From the NCBI RefSeq assembly GCF_013376095.1, contig NZ_JAAMFN010000016.1, forward strand, positions 1-64,000: DNA of 64,000 bases, in the 5' to 3' direction. The DNA comes from Arthrobacter sp. SDTb3-6 (GTDB lineage Bacteria; Actinomycetota; Actinomycetes; Actinomycetales; Micrococcaceae). The translations under genes were made by a program, and so were the position numbers. Positions 36,218-44,765 of this stretch are shown piece by piece. Below the pieces are notes generated by a model. That model was not told the origin of the DNA, did not search any database, and saw only the letters and a list, made by a program, of their open reading frames with translations. Each line of letters begins with the position of its first letter. The stretch's first letter is position 1.

Positions 36218-36255
36218 CGGGGCATACAAAGGAATACGGGGCATACAAAGGAATC
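36218..36255. repeat. 19-bp tandem duplication in the cstA leader
   Basis: CGGGGCATACAAAGGAATA (36218-36236) is followed immediately by a second copy (36237-36255) with one base changed. It lies about 80 bp upstream of the remnant cstA start and could alter its promoter. Confidence 0.8.
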
Positions 36256-36295
36256 GACCAACGGCCCCGTTTCTGCGTCGAATGGCCCGACACCC

Positions 36296-36407
36296 TCGGT
36301 TGCAACCGGGGCACTTTTCACGAACCTTCGGTTGCAACCGGGGCGGCGGAATGTCGTTTGTGCGGGAGCGTTGGGCGAAAAAGCCCCGGTTGCAACCGAG
36401 CGTTGGG
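36296..36407. repeat. Second locus of the CGGTTGCAACCG repeat family
   Basis: TCGGTTGCAACCGGGGC occurs at 36296-36312 and 36328-36344, and the inverted form GAGCGTTGGGCGAAAAAGCC plus CCGGTTGCAACCGAGCGTT at 36366-36405. Words and order match the 32-bp cluster at 12167-12336. The block separates the cstA remnant from the quinone oxidoreductase gene. Confidence 0.85.
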
Positions 36408-36418
36408 TTTGGGGCGGG

Positions 36419-37402
36419 TTAGAGCGTCAGCAGGACCTTGCCCACGTGCGAGCCGGAGTCGAAGTATTCGTGCGCCGCGGCCGCCTGCGCCAGCGGGAAC
36501 GTCTTGTCCACGATGGTCTTCACGGCGCCCGAGGCCACCAGCGGCCACACGTGCTCGCGCACGCCCTCCATGATGGTGGCCTTCTCGCCCGCCGGGCGGG
36601 CACGCAGCGTGGTGCCGATGACGGCCGCACGCTTGGCGAGGAGGGTGCCCAGGTTCAGCTCCGCCGTCGTCCCGCCCTGCAGGCCGATCACCACGAGGCG
36701 GCCGTAGAGCGCCAGTGCGGACACGTTTTGGGCCAGGTACTTGGCGCCGATGACGTCGAGGATCACGTTGGCGCCGGCACCTTTGGTGTGTTCCCTGACC
36801 AGTTCCACGAAGTCCTGGGTGCGGTAGTTCACGGCCACGTCCGCACCGAGGTAGCCGGTGAGCATGGCCACCTTCTCGTCACTGCCGGCCGTGGCGATCA
36901 CGCGCGCACCGGCGGCCTTCGCGAGCTGGACGGCCATGACCCCGATGCCGCCCGTGCCGCCGTGCACCAGCACGGTCTCCCCCGCCTGCAGCTGGGCGGT
37001 CATGAACAGGTTGGAGTACACCGTGGCGGCAACCTCGGGCAGCGCGGCGGCCGTGACGACGTCGACGCCGCCTGGAAGCCGGAGCACCTGCCCGGCCGGG
37101 ACCGCCACCTGCTGGGCGTACCCGCCGCCAGCCAGCAGGGCAACCACCTTGTCGCCGATGGAGAAGGGCCGGGTGACGTTGGGACCGAAGCCGGCGATCC
37201 GCCCGGACACTTCCAGCCCCAACACGTCCGTGGCCCCTGCCGGCGACGGATAAAAGCCTCGGCGCTGCTGGACATCGGCGCGGTTGATGCCTGCGGCGAC
37301 GACGTCGATCAGGACCTCGCCGTCTCCGGGCACGGGTGCGGGGACGTCGGCCAAGGCCAAAACCTCCGGGCCGCCGGCAGCCCGTGCAACAATCGCCTTC
37401 AT
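36419..37402 (-). CDS. NAD(P)H-quinone oxidoreductase (zinc-less MDR family)
   Basis: The 327-residue medium-chain dehydrogenase/reductase is of the PIG3/QOR type. MKAIVARAAGGPEVLALADV starts the GroES-like domain. The nucleotide-binding segment is VLVHGGTGGIGVMAVQLAKA, and LDVIGAKYLAQNVSALA and GLQGGTTAELNLGTLLAKR follow. No catalytic-zinc cysteine/histidine set is seen, in keeping with quinone reductases that reduce quinones or electrophilic enones with NADPH. The start is ATG 37402. Confidence 0.85.
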   Translation of the reverse strand: MKAIVARAAGGPEVLALADVPAPVPGDGEVLIDVVAAGINRADVQQRRGFYPSPAGATDVLGLEVSGRIAGFGPNVTRPFSIGDKVVALLAGGGYAQQVAVPAGQVLRLPGGVDVVTAAALPEVAATVYSNLFMTAQLQAGETVLVHGGTGGIGVMAVQLAKAAGARVIATAGSDEKVAMLTGYLGADVAVNYRTQDFVELVREHTKGAGANVILDVIGAKYLAQNVSALALYGRLVVIGLQGGTTAELNLGTLLAKRAAVIGTTLRARPAGEKATIMEGVREHVWPLVASGAVKTIVDKTFPLAQAAAAHEYFDSGSHVGKVLLTL

Positions 37403-37485
37403 GAACTTCTCCTCCTACTGCGCAGTACTGGGCGGGGGCGCCGCTTTGGCGGCACCGCCCCGCCTATGAAACACTACTAGGGTAA

Positions 37486-37573
37486 GGAAGGTTGTCCGAG
37501 CGGCCGATGGAGCTGGTCTTGAAAACCAGTGTGCGGTGACCCCGTACCGCGAGTTCGAATCTCGCACCTTCCG
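37486..37573 (+). tRNA. tRNA-Ser (anticodon TGA)
   Basis: The 88-nt gene has acceptor stem GGAAGGT/ACCTTCC, a D-arm with CCGAGCGGCC, anticodon stem-loop CTGGT-CTTGAAA-ACCAG showing TGA, the long variable arm of class II tRNAs, and T-loop TTCGAAT. No CCA is encoded. Confidence 0.95.
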
Positions 37574-37581
37574 CGCAATGA

Positions 37582-37613
37582 GGGAGGCATTCCACCAGGA
37601 ATGCCTCCCTTTT
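37582..37613 (+). terminator. Terminator of tRNA-Ser(TGA)
   Basis: GGGAGGCATTCC (37582-37593), ACCA loop, GGAATGCCTCCC (37598-37609), then TTTT. Confidence 0.9.
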
Positions 37614-37791
37614 CGCTGCCCTGCGCCCGCCTTCCCGATTGCGCCCCTGACGCCGGCACGACGGCGCTCATCCAGCCCGCCGCCGTGGCCCCGTACGGCT
37701 CTGCGCGGTACCCCGCCCAGGTGGCCGGCGTCATCGTGGCCCGACTTCGCCCGCCACGGCGCCGAGGTGGCGCGGCGCAGCCGCCCACACG

Positions 37792-37858
37792 CTGGGTCGC
37801 AGTAGTTGCAGAAATGGGCACCGTGCAAGCGGTTGCCATTGCAACTACTGCGACCCAG
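37792..37858. repeat. Perfect 19-bp inverted repeat
   Basis: CTGGGTCGCAGTAGTTGCA (37792-37810) is perfectly inverted at 37840-37858 around a 29-nt loop. It lies in the tRNA-Ser to FAD-protein spacer, 36 bp past the FAD-protein stop, and could act as that gene's terminator on the minus strand. The remaining ~180 bp of the spacer shows nothing else. Confidence 0.85.
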
Positions 37859-37894
37859 TTGGCTCATGGCGCACGGAGGCCGGCGCCCTGGGCG

Positions 37895-39871
37895 CTAGGC
37901 GAGGATGTCCGCCGCGATGGCGTCGGCGTCCAGGATGGTGCGGTAGCCGCTGCGGTACTCGGCGTTGGCCTGCGCGGCGATGGCCGTTCCCCACTGCACC
38001 GAGGAAAGCTGGAGCCCCAGCACGTACAGCCCCTCGGCCGGCCGGCCGGCGCCGTCGAGCGGGCGGTAGGGCGGTGCGGAAACGTCCAGGCCGCTGGTGA
38101 CGACGGGCCCGCCGTCGGCCGCCAGCATGACGCGCGGCCGGACCAGCCCGTCGGCCTGCAGGTTGTTCAGCAGCCGGGACGCCGTGCCCTGGATGCGGTT
38201 GGCGGGTGCCAGCGCCTCGACCAGGTGCCGGGCCTGCCACGGCTCGTCGGCCACCCACGGCGAGCTGGCCGTGAACTGTCCGTCCTGGATGCGAAAAACA
38301 GGGTCCGGCCCGGCGAAGTGGACCACGCCGGCACGCACCAGCGCGGCCAGCTGTTCCACGCGCAGCGCCGGCGGCCCGCTGGCCAGCCCCTCCACGAACC
38401 CTTCAAACCAGCCCCGCAGCTCGCCCAGCCAGGATTCCTGGGTGATGCCGCGGTCGGCGACGAGCGACTTCACCACGGCCCGGCCGGCGTTCAGCGCGCC
38501 AATGGCCATCTTGACGGGGTCGTCCTCGCCGCGGGCCGACCCGGCGGCGTCGTCGGTGAGGTAGGAAAGGACGGCCGCATCCAGCCCGGCCTGTGAGCCG
38601 AAGCGGTGCTTGCCGCCGGGCCTGAGCGGGTGGCGGGAGAGCGGGCGGGCCAGGGCGGGCAGGTCCAGGGCCCGGCCCTCCGCCACGTGGCGGGCCTCGA
38701 GGGACTTCAGGCGGTCCGCCCAGCTGCCGGCCGCGCCGTCGGGCCCGGAGTGCAGCAGCGCATCCAGTTCGTCCAGGAAGCCCGGCGCCACGGCACCCGG
38801 GCTGGTCCGCGCCAGGGTGGTGTAATACGCCCAGAGCGTGTCGCGGTGCAGCAGGGGCCAGATGTCATGGTCAAAACCGGCGGTCGCGCCCATGTCGCGG
38901 ATCCGGGTGACGGCCTCCTCACACAGGAACCGCAGCTCCACCCCGGCAGGATAATAGCTGGCCAGCTCGGCCTTGGCCCGGTACGGCGTGCCGCGGCGGG
39001 AGGCACCGACGATCACCGGCTCCCGGCCGCCGGCACGGTAGGCCAGGGCATCGCCGGGGCCACGGCCGGTCGCCTCAAAGCGGCCACCGCGGCCCTCCGT
39101 CAACTGCCCGAGCACGTCGAAAAAGTTCAGCCCCATGCCGCGCACCAGGACCGTTTCGCCGGCGGGAAGCTGGTCCCAGTCCACGTCATTGGGCACTGCC
39201 GGCGGCAGGTAGCTCAGCCCCTGTGCGCGGGCCTCGTCCCGGAGCGCCCGCTGCGCAGGCCCCAGCCGGGACTCCACATGGCCCAGCGCCAGGACCACCT
39301 TGTCCGCCGGCAGCGTCTCCCCGCTGACGAGTTCGACGCCGTATCCTCCCGTGGCATGGTCCCTCGCCACCCGCTTGGCCTCACCCCGGTGGATGGTGAC
39401 CTGGACACCGTGCGGCACGTTTTCCAGCAGGCGGGCGAAGCACCAGGACAGGTAGCGGCCGTACAGCGCGCGACCGGGAAAACCGGTGGCGGCGAGCGCG
39501 GCGAGTTCGCTGCGGTCGCCCGTGCTGAGCTCCGGGTCCGGCGCGGCGCGCATGAGCTCGCGCCAGGCGTTGAAGCTGCAGCCGGCCAGCGGCGCGGCGG
39601 CCACGCCCTGGTCCGGAACCAGGGTGGGGAAGAACGACTGGGTGTTCATCAGGTACAGCCGGGACTGCTCCGTACGCCAGACGTGCCCCGGGCCGGGAGG
39701 GTAGGGATCCACGAGGTGGATGTGCAGCGGGGCCTGCGGCCCGGCCGCGTTCCGGGCATCGCGCGCGGTTTCCGCCTGCGCCGCATACCGGGCCAGCAGG
39801 CGTTCCATGACGGACGTGCCCCGGGGCCCCGCCCCCACAATGACCACTGTCCTGCCGCCCAAGGATTCCAC
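37895..39871 (-). CDS. FAD/NAD(P)-binding protein of unknown substrate
   Basis: The 658-residue protein opens with a dinucleotide-binding motif VVIVGAGPRGTSVMERLLA (residues about 8-26), followed by IHLVDPYPPGPGHVWRTEQS and a second Rossmann-like region around VVLALGHVESRLGP. The C-terminal half carries LYVLGLQLSSVQWGTAIAAQ. The architecture resembles the NAD_binding_9 (HI0933/monooxygenase-like) proteins sometimes found with specialised-metabolite genes. None is adjacent here. The start is GTG 39871. The reaction is unknown. Confidence 0.72.
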   Translation of the reverse strand: MESLGGRTVVIVGAGPRGTSVMERLLARYAAQAETARDARNAAGPQAPLHIHLVDPYPPGPGHVWRTEQSRLYLMNTQSFFPTLVPDQGVAAAPLAGCSFNAWRELMRAAPDPELSTGDRSELAALAATGFPGRALYGRYLSWCFARLLENVPHGVQVTIHRGEAKRVARDHATGGYGVELVSGETLPADKVVLALGHVESRLGPAQRALRDEARAQGLSYLPPAVPNDVDWDQLPAGETVLVRGMGLNFFDVLGQLTEGRGGRFEATGRGPGDALAYRAGGREPVIVGASRRGTPYRAKAELASYYPAGVELRFLCEEAVTRIRDMGATAGFDHDIWPLLHRDTLWAYYTTLARTSPGAVAPGFLDELDALLHSGPDGAAGSWADRLKSLEARHVAEGRALDLPALARPLSRHPLRPGGKHRFGSQAGLDAAVLSYLTDDAAGSARGEDDPVKMAIGALNAGRAVVKSLVADRGITQESWLGELRGWFEGFVEGLASGPPALRVEQLAALVRAGVVHFAGPDPVFRIQDGQFTASSPWVADEPWQARHLVEALAPANRIQGTASRLLNNLQADGLVRPRVMLAADGGPVVTSGLDVSAPPYRPLDGAGRPAEGLYVLGLQLSSVQWGTAIAAQANAEYRSGYRTILDADAIAADILA

Positions 39872-39932
39872 CCCTTGAGCTTAACTGATGGCCTTGGGCG
39901 GACGGGGCGGCGGCCCTGCCTAGGATGGGACC

Positions 39933-42065
39933 ATGACCCTCCCCCTGAGTCCCGATGCCACAACCGGGCCGGCCGTTGCCGAGCAGCCCTTCGATGAGAA
40001 CCTGTGGCTGGAAGACATCCACGGCAGCGACGCCATGGCCTGGGTGCGGGAGCACAATGCGCGCACCGACGCCGCCCTGGTCAACCCGGCCTACACTGCG
40101 CTGGAGGCCGCCGTGCTGGAGGTGCTCGATTCCAAGGACCGCATCGCCATGGTGTCCAAGCACGGGGACTGGTACTACAACTTTTGGCGGGACGAGGCGA
40201 ACCCGCGCGGGCTGTGGCGGCGCACGGACTGGGACAGCTACGTCTCCGGCAGCCCGGCGTGGCAGCTGATCCTGGACGTGGATGCCCTGGCGGCGGCGGA
40301 AGGAACGGAGTGGCTGTGGGCCGGCGCCTCGCTGCTGCGGCCCCCGGCCGGGGAGGAATACCGCCTGGCCATGGTGGCTCTCTCCCCCGACGGCGGCGAC
40401 GCCGTCACGTACCGGGAGTTCGATCTGGCGGCCCGGGCCTTTGTGCCGGGCGGCTTTGAACTGCCGACGGCGAAGACGCGCCTGAGCTGGGTGGATGCGG
40501 ACACGCTGTACGTGGGCACGGACACAGGCACCGGCTCCATGACGGCTTCCTCCTATCCCGCCGCGTCGCGCGTGCTGCACCGTGGCGAGTCCCTGGCGGA
40601 ACTGGCGGCGAAGCAGCCGCTGTTTTCCGTGCCGCCGGACCACCTCAGCGGCGGGGTGTCCCATGACAGCACGCCCGGCTTTGAGCGCGACGTGGCCTAC
40701 GACGTCCTGGACTTCTTCCGGTCCCGCAGCTACCTGCGGACGGGCGACGACTGGGTGCACCTTGACGTGCCCGATGACATGAACGTTTCCCTGCACAAGG
40801 AGTGGCTGCTGCTGCGCCCGCGCACGGACTGGGCCGTGGCCGGCTCCGTGCATGCGGCCGGGGCGCTGCTGGCCATTGAACTGGACGCGTTCCTGGCCGG
40901 CGGCCGTGATGTCCGGACCGTTTTTGCGCCGACGCCCGCCCAGTCCCTGCAGTCCTGGAGCTGGACCCGCGACTACCTGCTGCTCAACCTGCTCGAGGAC
41001 GTCTCCTCCAAAATCCTGGTGCTGGACCCTGCCCGGGAATGGGCGGCCAGCGGGCTGGATGCGTGCCCGCCGCTGCACTCGGTGGATGCGTACGCCGTCG
41101 ACGATGAGGACCCGGCTGCCGGCAATGACTACTGGCTGGTCGCCACCGGCTTTCTCACCCCGTCCACGGTGTACCGGGGGCAGCTGCCAACCGGCGGGCC
41201 GGCGGCGGTGGTCCGGCAGGCGCCGTCGTTCTTCAACGAAGCGGGCTACGCGGTGGAGCAGCACTTCGCCGTGTCCCGTGACGGGACGCGCATCCCCTAC
41301 TTCCAGGTGGGGCCGAAGGACTTGGTGCTCGACGGCGGCAACCCCACCCTGCTGGGCGGCTACGGCGGCTTTGAGGTTTCCCGGACGCCTTCGTACAGCG
41401 GGGCCGTGGGGCGCAGCTGGCTGGAGCGCCGCGCCGTGGTGGACGGCGTGGAGCGCGGCGGCGTCTACGTGGTGGCGAACATCCGCGGCGGCGGCGAGTA
41501 CGGCCCGGGCTGGCACACGGCCGCGCTGCAGGAAAACCGGCACCGCGCCTATGAAGACTTTGCCGCCGTGGCCCGCGACCTGGCGGCCCGCGGGGTGGCC
41601 CGGCCCAAACACCTGGGCTGCGCCGGCGGCAGCAACGGCGGCCTGCTGGTGGGCAACATGCTCACGCACTACCCGGAACTGTTCGGCGCCATTTCCTGCG
41701 GGGTGCCGCTGCTGGACATGCGCCGGTACACAAAGCTGTCCGCCGGCGCTTCCTGGATCGCCGAGTACGGCGACCCGGACGTGCCGGCACAGTGGGAGTT
41801 CATCAAGACCTTCTCCCCCTACCACCTGCTGCAGGCCGGGCTTGCGTATCCGCCCTTGTTCATCTGGACCGCGACGTCCGACGACCGGGTGGGGCCGGTG
41901 CAGGCGCGGAAGATGGCCGCCCGGATGGAATCGCTCGGGCTGCCCGTCTGGTTCCACGAGGCACTGGAGGGCGGCCACGCGGGGGCCGGAAACAACGCGC
42001 AGGCGGCCCGCCTGCATACGGCGTCGCACGAATTCCTCTGGCGGGCGCTGACCGGCGGGTTCTAA
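39933..42065 (+). CDS. Prolyl oligopeptidase (S9A serine peptidase)
   Basis: The 710-residue cytoplasmic peptidase lacks a signal sequence. The N-terminal half is the seven-bladed beta-propeller gating domain, and the C-terminal third is the alpha/beta hydrolase. The catalytic triad is Ser567 in GCAGGSNGGLLVGN, Asp650 in TSDDRVGP and His682 in EGGHAG. NIRGGGEYGPGWH is the conserved loop before the nucleophile. The family cleaves after proline in short peptides. The start is ATG 39933. It is divergent from the FAD/NAD(P)-binding gene, with a 61-bp spacer. Confidence 0.9.
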   Translation: MTLPLSPDATTGPAVAEQPFDENLWLEDIHGSDAMAWVREHNARTDAALVNPAYTALEAAVLEVLDSKDRIAMVSKHGDWYYNFWRDEANPRGLWRRTDWDSYVSGSPAWQLILDVDALAAAEGTEWLWAGASLLRPPAGEEYRLAMVALSPDGGDAVTYREFDLAARAFVPGGFELPTAKTRLSWVDADTLYVGTDTGTGSMTASSYPAASRVLHRGESLAELAAKQPLFSVPPDHLSGGVSHDSTPGFERDVAYDVLDFFRSRSYLRTGDDWVHLDVPDDMNVSLHKEWLLLRPRTDWAVAGSVHAAGALLAIELDAFLAGGRDVRTVFAPTPAQSLQSWSWTRDYLLLNLLEDVSSKILVLDPAREWAASGLDACPPLHSVDAYAVDDEDPAAGNDYWLVATGFLTPSTVYRGQLPTGGPAAVVRQAPSFFNEAGYAVEQHFAVSRDGTRIPYFQVGPKDLVLDGGNPTLLGGYGGFEVSRTPSYSGAVGRSWLERRAVVDGVERGGVYVVANIRGGGEYGPGWHTAALQENRHRAYEDFAAVARDLAARGVARPKHLGCAGGSNGGLLVGNMLTHYPELFGAISCGVPLLDMRRYTKLSAGASWIAEYGDPDVPAQWEFIKTFSPYHLLQAGLAYPPLFIWTATSDDRVGPVQARKMAARMESLGLPVWFHEALEGGHAGAGNNAQAARLHTASHEFLWRALTGGF

Positions 42066-42110
42066 AAACGGGTGGGAAAACGTGCCGCGGGGCGCCGCGG
42101 CCCCCGTTTT
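42065..42110 (+). terminator. Terminator after the prolyl oligopeptidase gene
   Basis: AAAACGGG (42065-42072) and CCCGTTTT (42103-42110) enclose an inner GCCGCGG/CCGCGGC stem, ending in a T-run. Confidence 0.75.
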
Positions 42111-42177
42111 GCTTTGTACCCCTGTCTCTAGGTAAAGTTTGGGATGCTGGTTGGGGGCTTCTACCCTTTCCAGTGCT

Positions 42178-42265
42178 GGAGACGTGCCAGAGCGGCCGAA
42201 TGGGCTTCACTGCTAATGAAGTGTGGGGCACAACTCCACCGGGGGTTCAAATCCCCCCGTCTCCG
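42178..42265 (+). tRNA. tRNA-Ser (anticodon GCT)
   Basis: The 88-nt class II tRNA has acceptor stem GGAGACG/CGTCTCC, anticodon stem-loop CTTCA-CTGCTAA-TGAAG showing GCT, a long variable arm and T-loop TTCAAAT. No CCA is encoded. TTGCTT and TAAAGT spaced by 18 bp lie upstream as a possible promoter. Confidence 0.95.
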
Positions 42266-42273
42266 CATCAAAA

Positions 42274-42306
42274 AAGCACCCCTGAGGAATTCAGGGGTGC
42301 TTTTTT
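42274..42306 (+). terminator. Terminator of tRNA-Ser(GCT)
   Basis: AAGCACCCCTGA (42274-42285), GGAAT loop, TCAGGGGTGCTT (42291-42302), with T continuing to 42306 and A-rich flanks on the other side, so it can work both ways. Confidence 0.92.
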
Positions 42307-42378
42307 ATTCTCCGGATGGCGGGAGCGATCCGGAAAACACCCCCGATCGCGCGGGAGCGTTTTGGGTTCGAATCCGGC

Positions 42379-44601
42379 CTACCCCGCCTGGGCGAGCACC
42401 AGCGGGAGCACCTGGTCCACGCCGGCCTGGCGCAGGGTGCGGCCGGCAACGGTCAGCGTCCAGCGGCTGTCGACGAGGTCGTCGATGAGCAGCACGGGCC
42501 CGCCGGGATACGCGGCGATGGCGGCGGCCAGCCCTGGGCCCACACTGAACCGCTCCCAGACCCCCGCCAGCCGGTAGGCGCTGTTGCCGCCGCGCCCGCC
42601 CGTGGGCCCGCCGAACTCCAGCGACAGTTCGCCCAGGTACGGCAGCCGGCCGATCTGGCAGATCGCCTGCGCCAGCGAAGACACCAATTGCGGCTTCCCC
42701 CGCGACGGCAGGGACACCACCGCCACGGGACGGCCCTGCCCCGCCCAGCGGGCCTGGCCCCAGTCGCGCAACACGGCCACCACCGCCTGCGCCATGGCCG
42801 GGTCGATCGGCACATCCGGGGCCCCGGCGGCAAACACCGCCCGCAGCGCGTTGCCCCAGCCCAGGTCGGTCAGCCTGGCCAGCGCCCGTCCCGGCCCCAC
42901 CTGATCGTCGGGCTTGAGGCGGCCCTTGACGGGCACGCCGAGCCGGTCCATTCCGGTGGGCCACTGGGTGCGCGGGTCCAGGGGCAGGCCCGCGTGGCTC
43001 AGCGACTCGCTGGCGGCCGCCACGGCACCGGAGCCGACGTCCATGGGGAACCAGCGCCCGGCGCACGAATCGCAGCGGCCGCACGGCGCCGCCGTCGAAT
43101 CATCCAGGGCCGCGGCCAGGTACTCCATCCGGCACCCCGCGGCCTGTTCATACTCGACCATGGCGTGCTGCTCGTCGACGCGGGCCTGGGCAATGCGCCG
43201 GTAGCGCTCGGCGTCGTAAGCCCAGGGCTGCCCGGTGGATTCCCAGCCCCCGGCCACCCGGCGCACCGCCCCGTCCACGGCGAGCACCTTCAGCAGCAGT
43301 TCCAACGGCGTGCGGCGCAGGTCCACCCTGGCTTCCAGGGCCGGGGTGGACATGGGCTTCCCGGCCTCCCCCAGCGCACCCAGGACCGCCGTGGCCTTCT
43401 CGGCCGACGGCATGGACGCCGTGGCAAAGTAGCGCCAGATCTCCGCATCCTCGCTGCCGGGCAGCAGCAGGACGTCCGCGTTGGCGCTGCCACGGCCGGC
43501 GCGGCCCACCTGCTGGTAGTAGGCCACGGGCGAGGACGGAGCGCCCAGGTGGACCACGAACCCCAGGTCCGGCTTGTCGAAGCCCATGCCGAGCGCGCTC
43601 GTGGCGACGAGTGCCTTGACCTCGTTGTTTTTCAACGCCTCCTCCAGCGACTCCCGGTCCATGGGGTCCGTCCGCCCGGTGTAGGGGCGGACCACGTGCC
43701 CGGCTTCGGCCAGCAGCCGTGCCGTGTCCTCGGCCGCAGACACCGTCAGCGTGTAGATGATGCCGCTGCCAGGCATCTCCGCGAGGTGGGTCAGCAGCCA
43801 GCCGAGCCGGTCGCGGGAGTCGGCGAGCCGCAGCACGCCCAGGCGCAGGGACTTGCGGGCCAGCGGACCGCGGATGGTGAACACGCCGGCACCGAGCTGT
43901 TCCTCAATGTCTGCCACCACCCGGGAGTTGGCCGTGGCCGTCGTGGCCAGCACCGGCACCGAGGCGGGCAGCTGCGCAATGAGGTCCGCAATGCGGCGGT
44001 AGTCCGGGCGGAAGTCGTGGCCCCAGTCCGAAATGCAGTGTGCCTCGTCGATGACCAGCAGGCCGGTGCGGCGGATCAGCGCGGGCAGCTGGTTTTCCCG
44101 GAAGGAGGGGTTGGTCAGCCTTTCCGGGGACACCAGCAGCACGTCCACCTCGTCGGCCGCCAGCGCCGCGGAAATCTCCCCCCACTCGGTGGCGTTCGCG
44201 GAGTTGATGGCCATGGCCCGCACGCCGGCGCGTTCGGCGGCGGCCACCTGGTCGCGCATCAGGGCCAGCAGCGGCGAGACGATCAGCGTTGGCCCGGACC
44301 CGCGGGCCCGCAGCAGCAGAGAGGAGACAAAGTAGACAGCCGACTTTCCCCAGCCGGTTCGCTGGACCACCAAGGCGCGGCGCCCGGCGTCGACCAGGGC
44401 CTCGATCGCCTCAAACTGGCCGTCGTGGAAGTCGGCGTCGTCCCGCCCGACCAGCCGCCGCAGGATCTCCAACGCCTGCAACCGGGTGGGCGCAGGCCCG
44501 GCCGTGCCCACCGCTGTCCGGCCGCCCATGGCCTGGAAGTCGCTGCCCATGCTGCTGGCGTTGCCGTGGTCCATCCCCTGGGTGTGCTCGCTTGGTGTCA
44601 T
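42379..44601 (-). CDS. RecQ-type DNA helicase fused to a phosphoribosyltransferase-like domain
   Basis: This is a 740-residue protein. Residues about 45-440 are a RecQ helicase core with Walker A TGWGKSAVYF (GWGKS at 83-87), DEAH box at 185-188 in LLVIDEAHCISDWGHDFRPD, TTATANSRVV and QQVGRAGRGSANADV. A zinc-binding set CRMEYLA...CGRCDSC follows. The C-terminal ~200 residues resemble a PRTase, ending with the PRPP-binding-like motif VLLIDDLVDSRWT at about 703-715. The start is ATG 44601 (MTPSEHTQGM). RecQ unwinds 3'-tailed and branched DNA; the PRTase-like part suggests a nucleotide-sensing or nucleotide-modifying role that I cannot define. Confidence 0.85.
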   Translation of the reverse strand: MTPSEHTQGMDHGNASSMGSDFQAMGGRTAVGTAGPAPTRLQALEILRRLVGRDDADFHDGQFEAIEALVDAGRRALVVQRTGWGKSAVYFVSSLLLRARGSGPTLIVSPLLALMRDQVAAAERAGVRAMAINSANATEWGEISAALAADEVDVLLVSPERLTNPSFRENQLPALIRRTGLLVIDEAHCISDWGHDFRPDYRRIADLIAQLPASVPVLATTATANSRVVADIEEQLGAGVFTIRGPLARKSLRLGVLRLADSRDRLGWLLTHLAEMPGSGIIYTLTVSAAEDTARLLAEAGHVVRPYTGRTDPMDRESLEEALKNNEVKALVATSALGMGFDKPDLGFVVHLGAPSSPVAYYQQVGRAGRGSANADVLLLPGSEDAEIWRYFATASMPSAEKATAVLGALGEAGKPMSTPALEARVDLRRTPLELLLKVLAVDGAVRRVAGGWESTGQPWAYDAERYRRIAQARVDEQHAMVEYEQAAGCRMEYLAAALDDSTAAPCGRCDSCAGRWFPMDVGSGAVAAASESLSHAGLPLDPRTQWPTGMDRLGVPVKGRLKPDDQVGPGRALARLTDLGWGNALRAVFAAGAPDVPIDPAMAQAVVAVLRDWGQARWAGQGRPVAVVSLPSRGKPQLVSSLAQAICQIGRLPYLGELSLEFGGPTGGRGGNSAYRLAGVWERFSVGPGLAAAIAAYPGGPVLLIDDLVDSRWTLTVAGRTLRQAGVDQVLPLVLAQAG

Positions 44602-44765
44602 GCCACCCAGTATTCCAGTGCCCACCGACGCCCGTCCCCGCCGGCAGGCCAATCTGTGGACAACACGCGCCGGAGAACTCCCTGTGCAGGCCCCTTGCAC
44701 GTGTCCCGCCGCATCCCCGTTGACAACGACTCCCCGGCGGGCGGGGCTGCCGGTAGCATGGAGAC

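Noticed and set aside
37415-37867. 150-codon minus-strand frame across tRNA-Ser(TGA)
   Set aside because: It runs through a clear tRNA gene and its terminator.
42310-42378. tRNA-like 3' fragment (GGGTTCGAATCC) after the tRNA-Ser(GCT) terminator
   Set aside because: No matching acceptor or anticodon arm; the GGGAGCG...GGAAAAC words look like a degenerate copy of the 12-kb repeat family instead, too weak to annotate.
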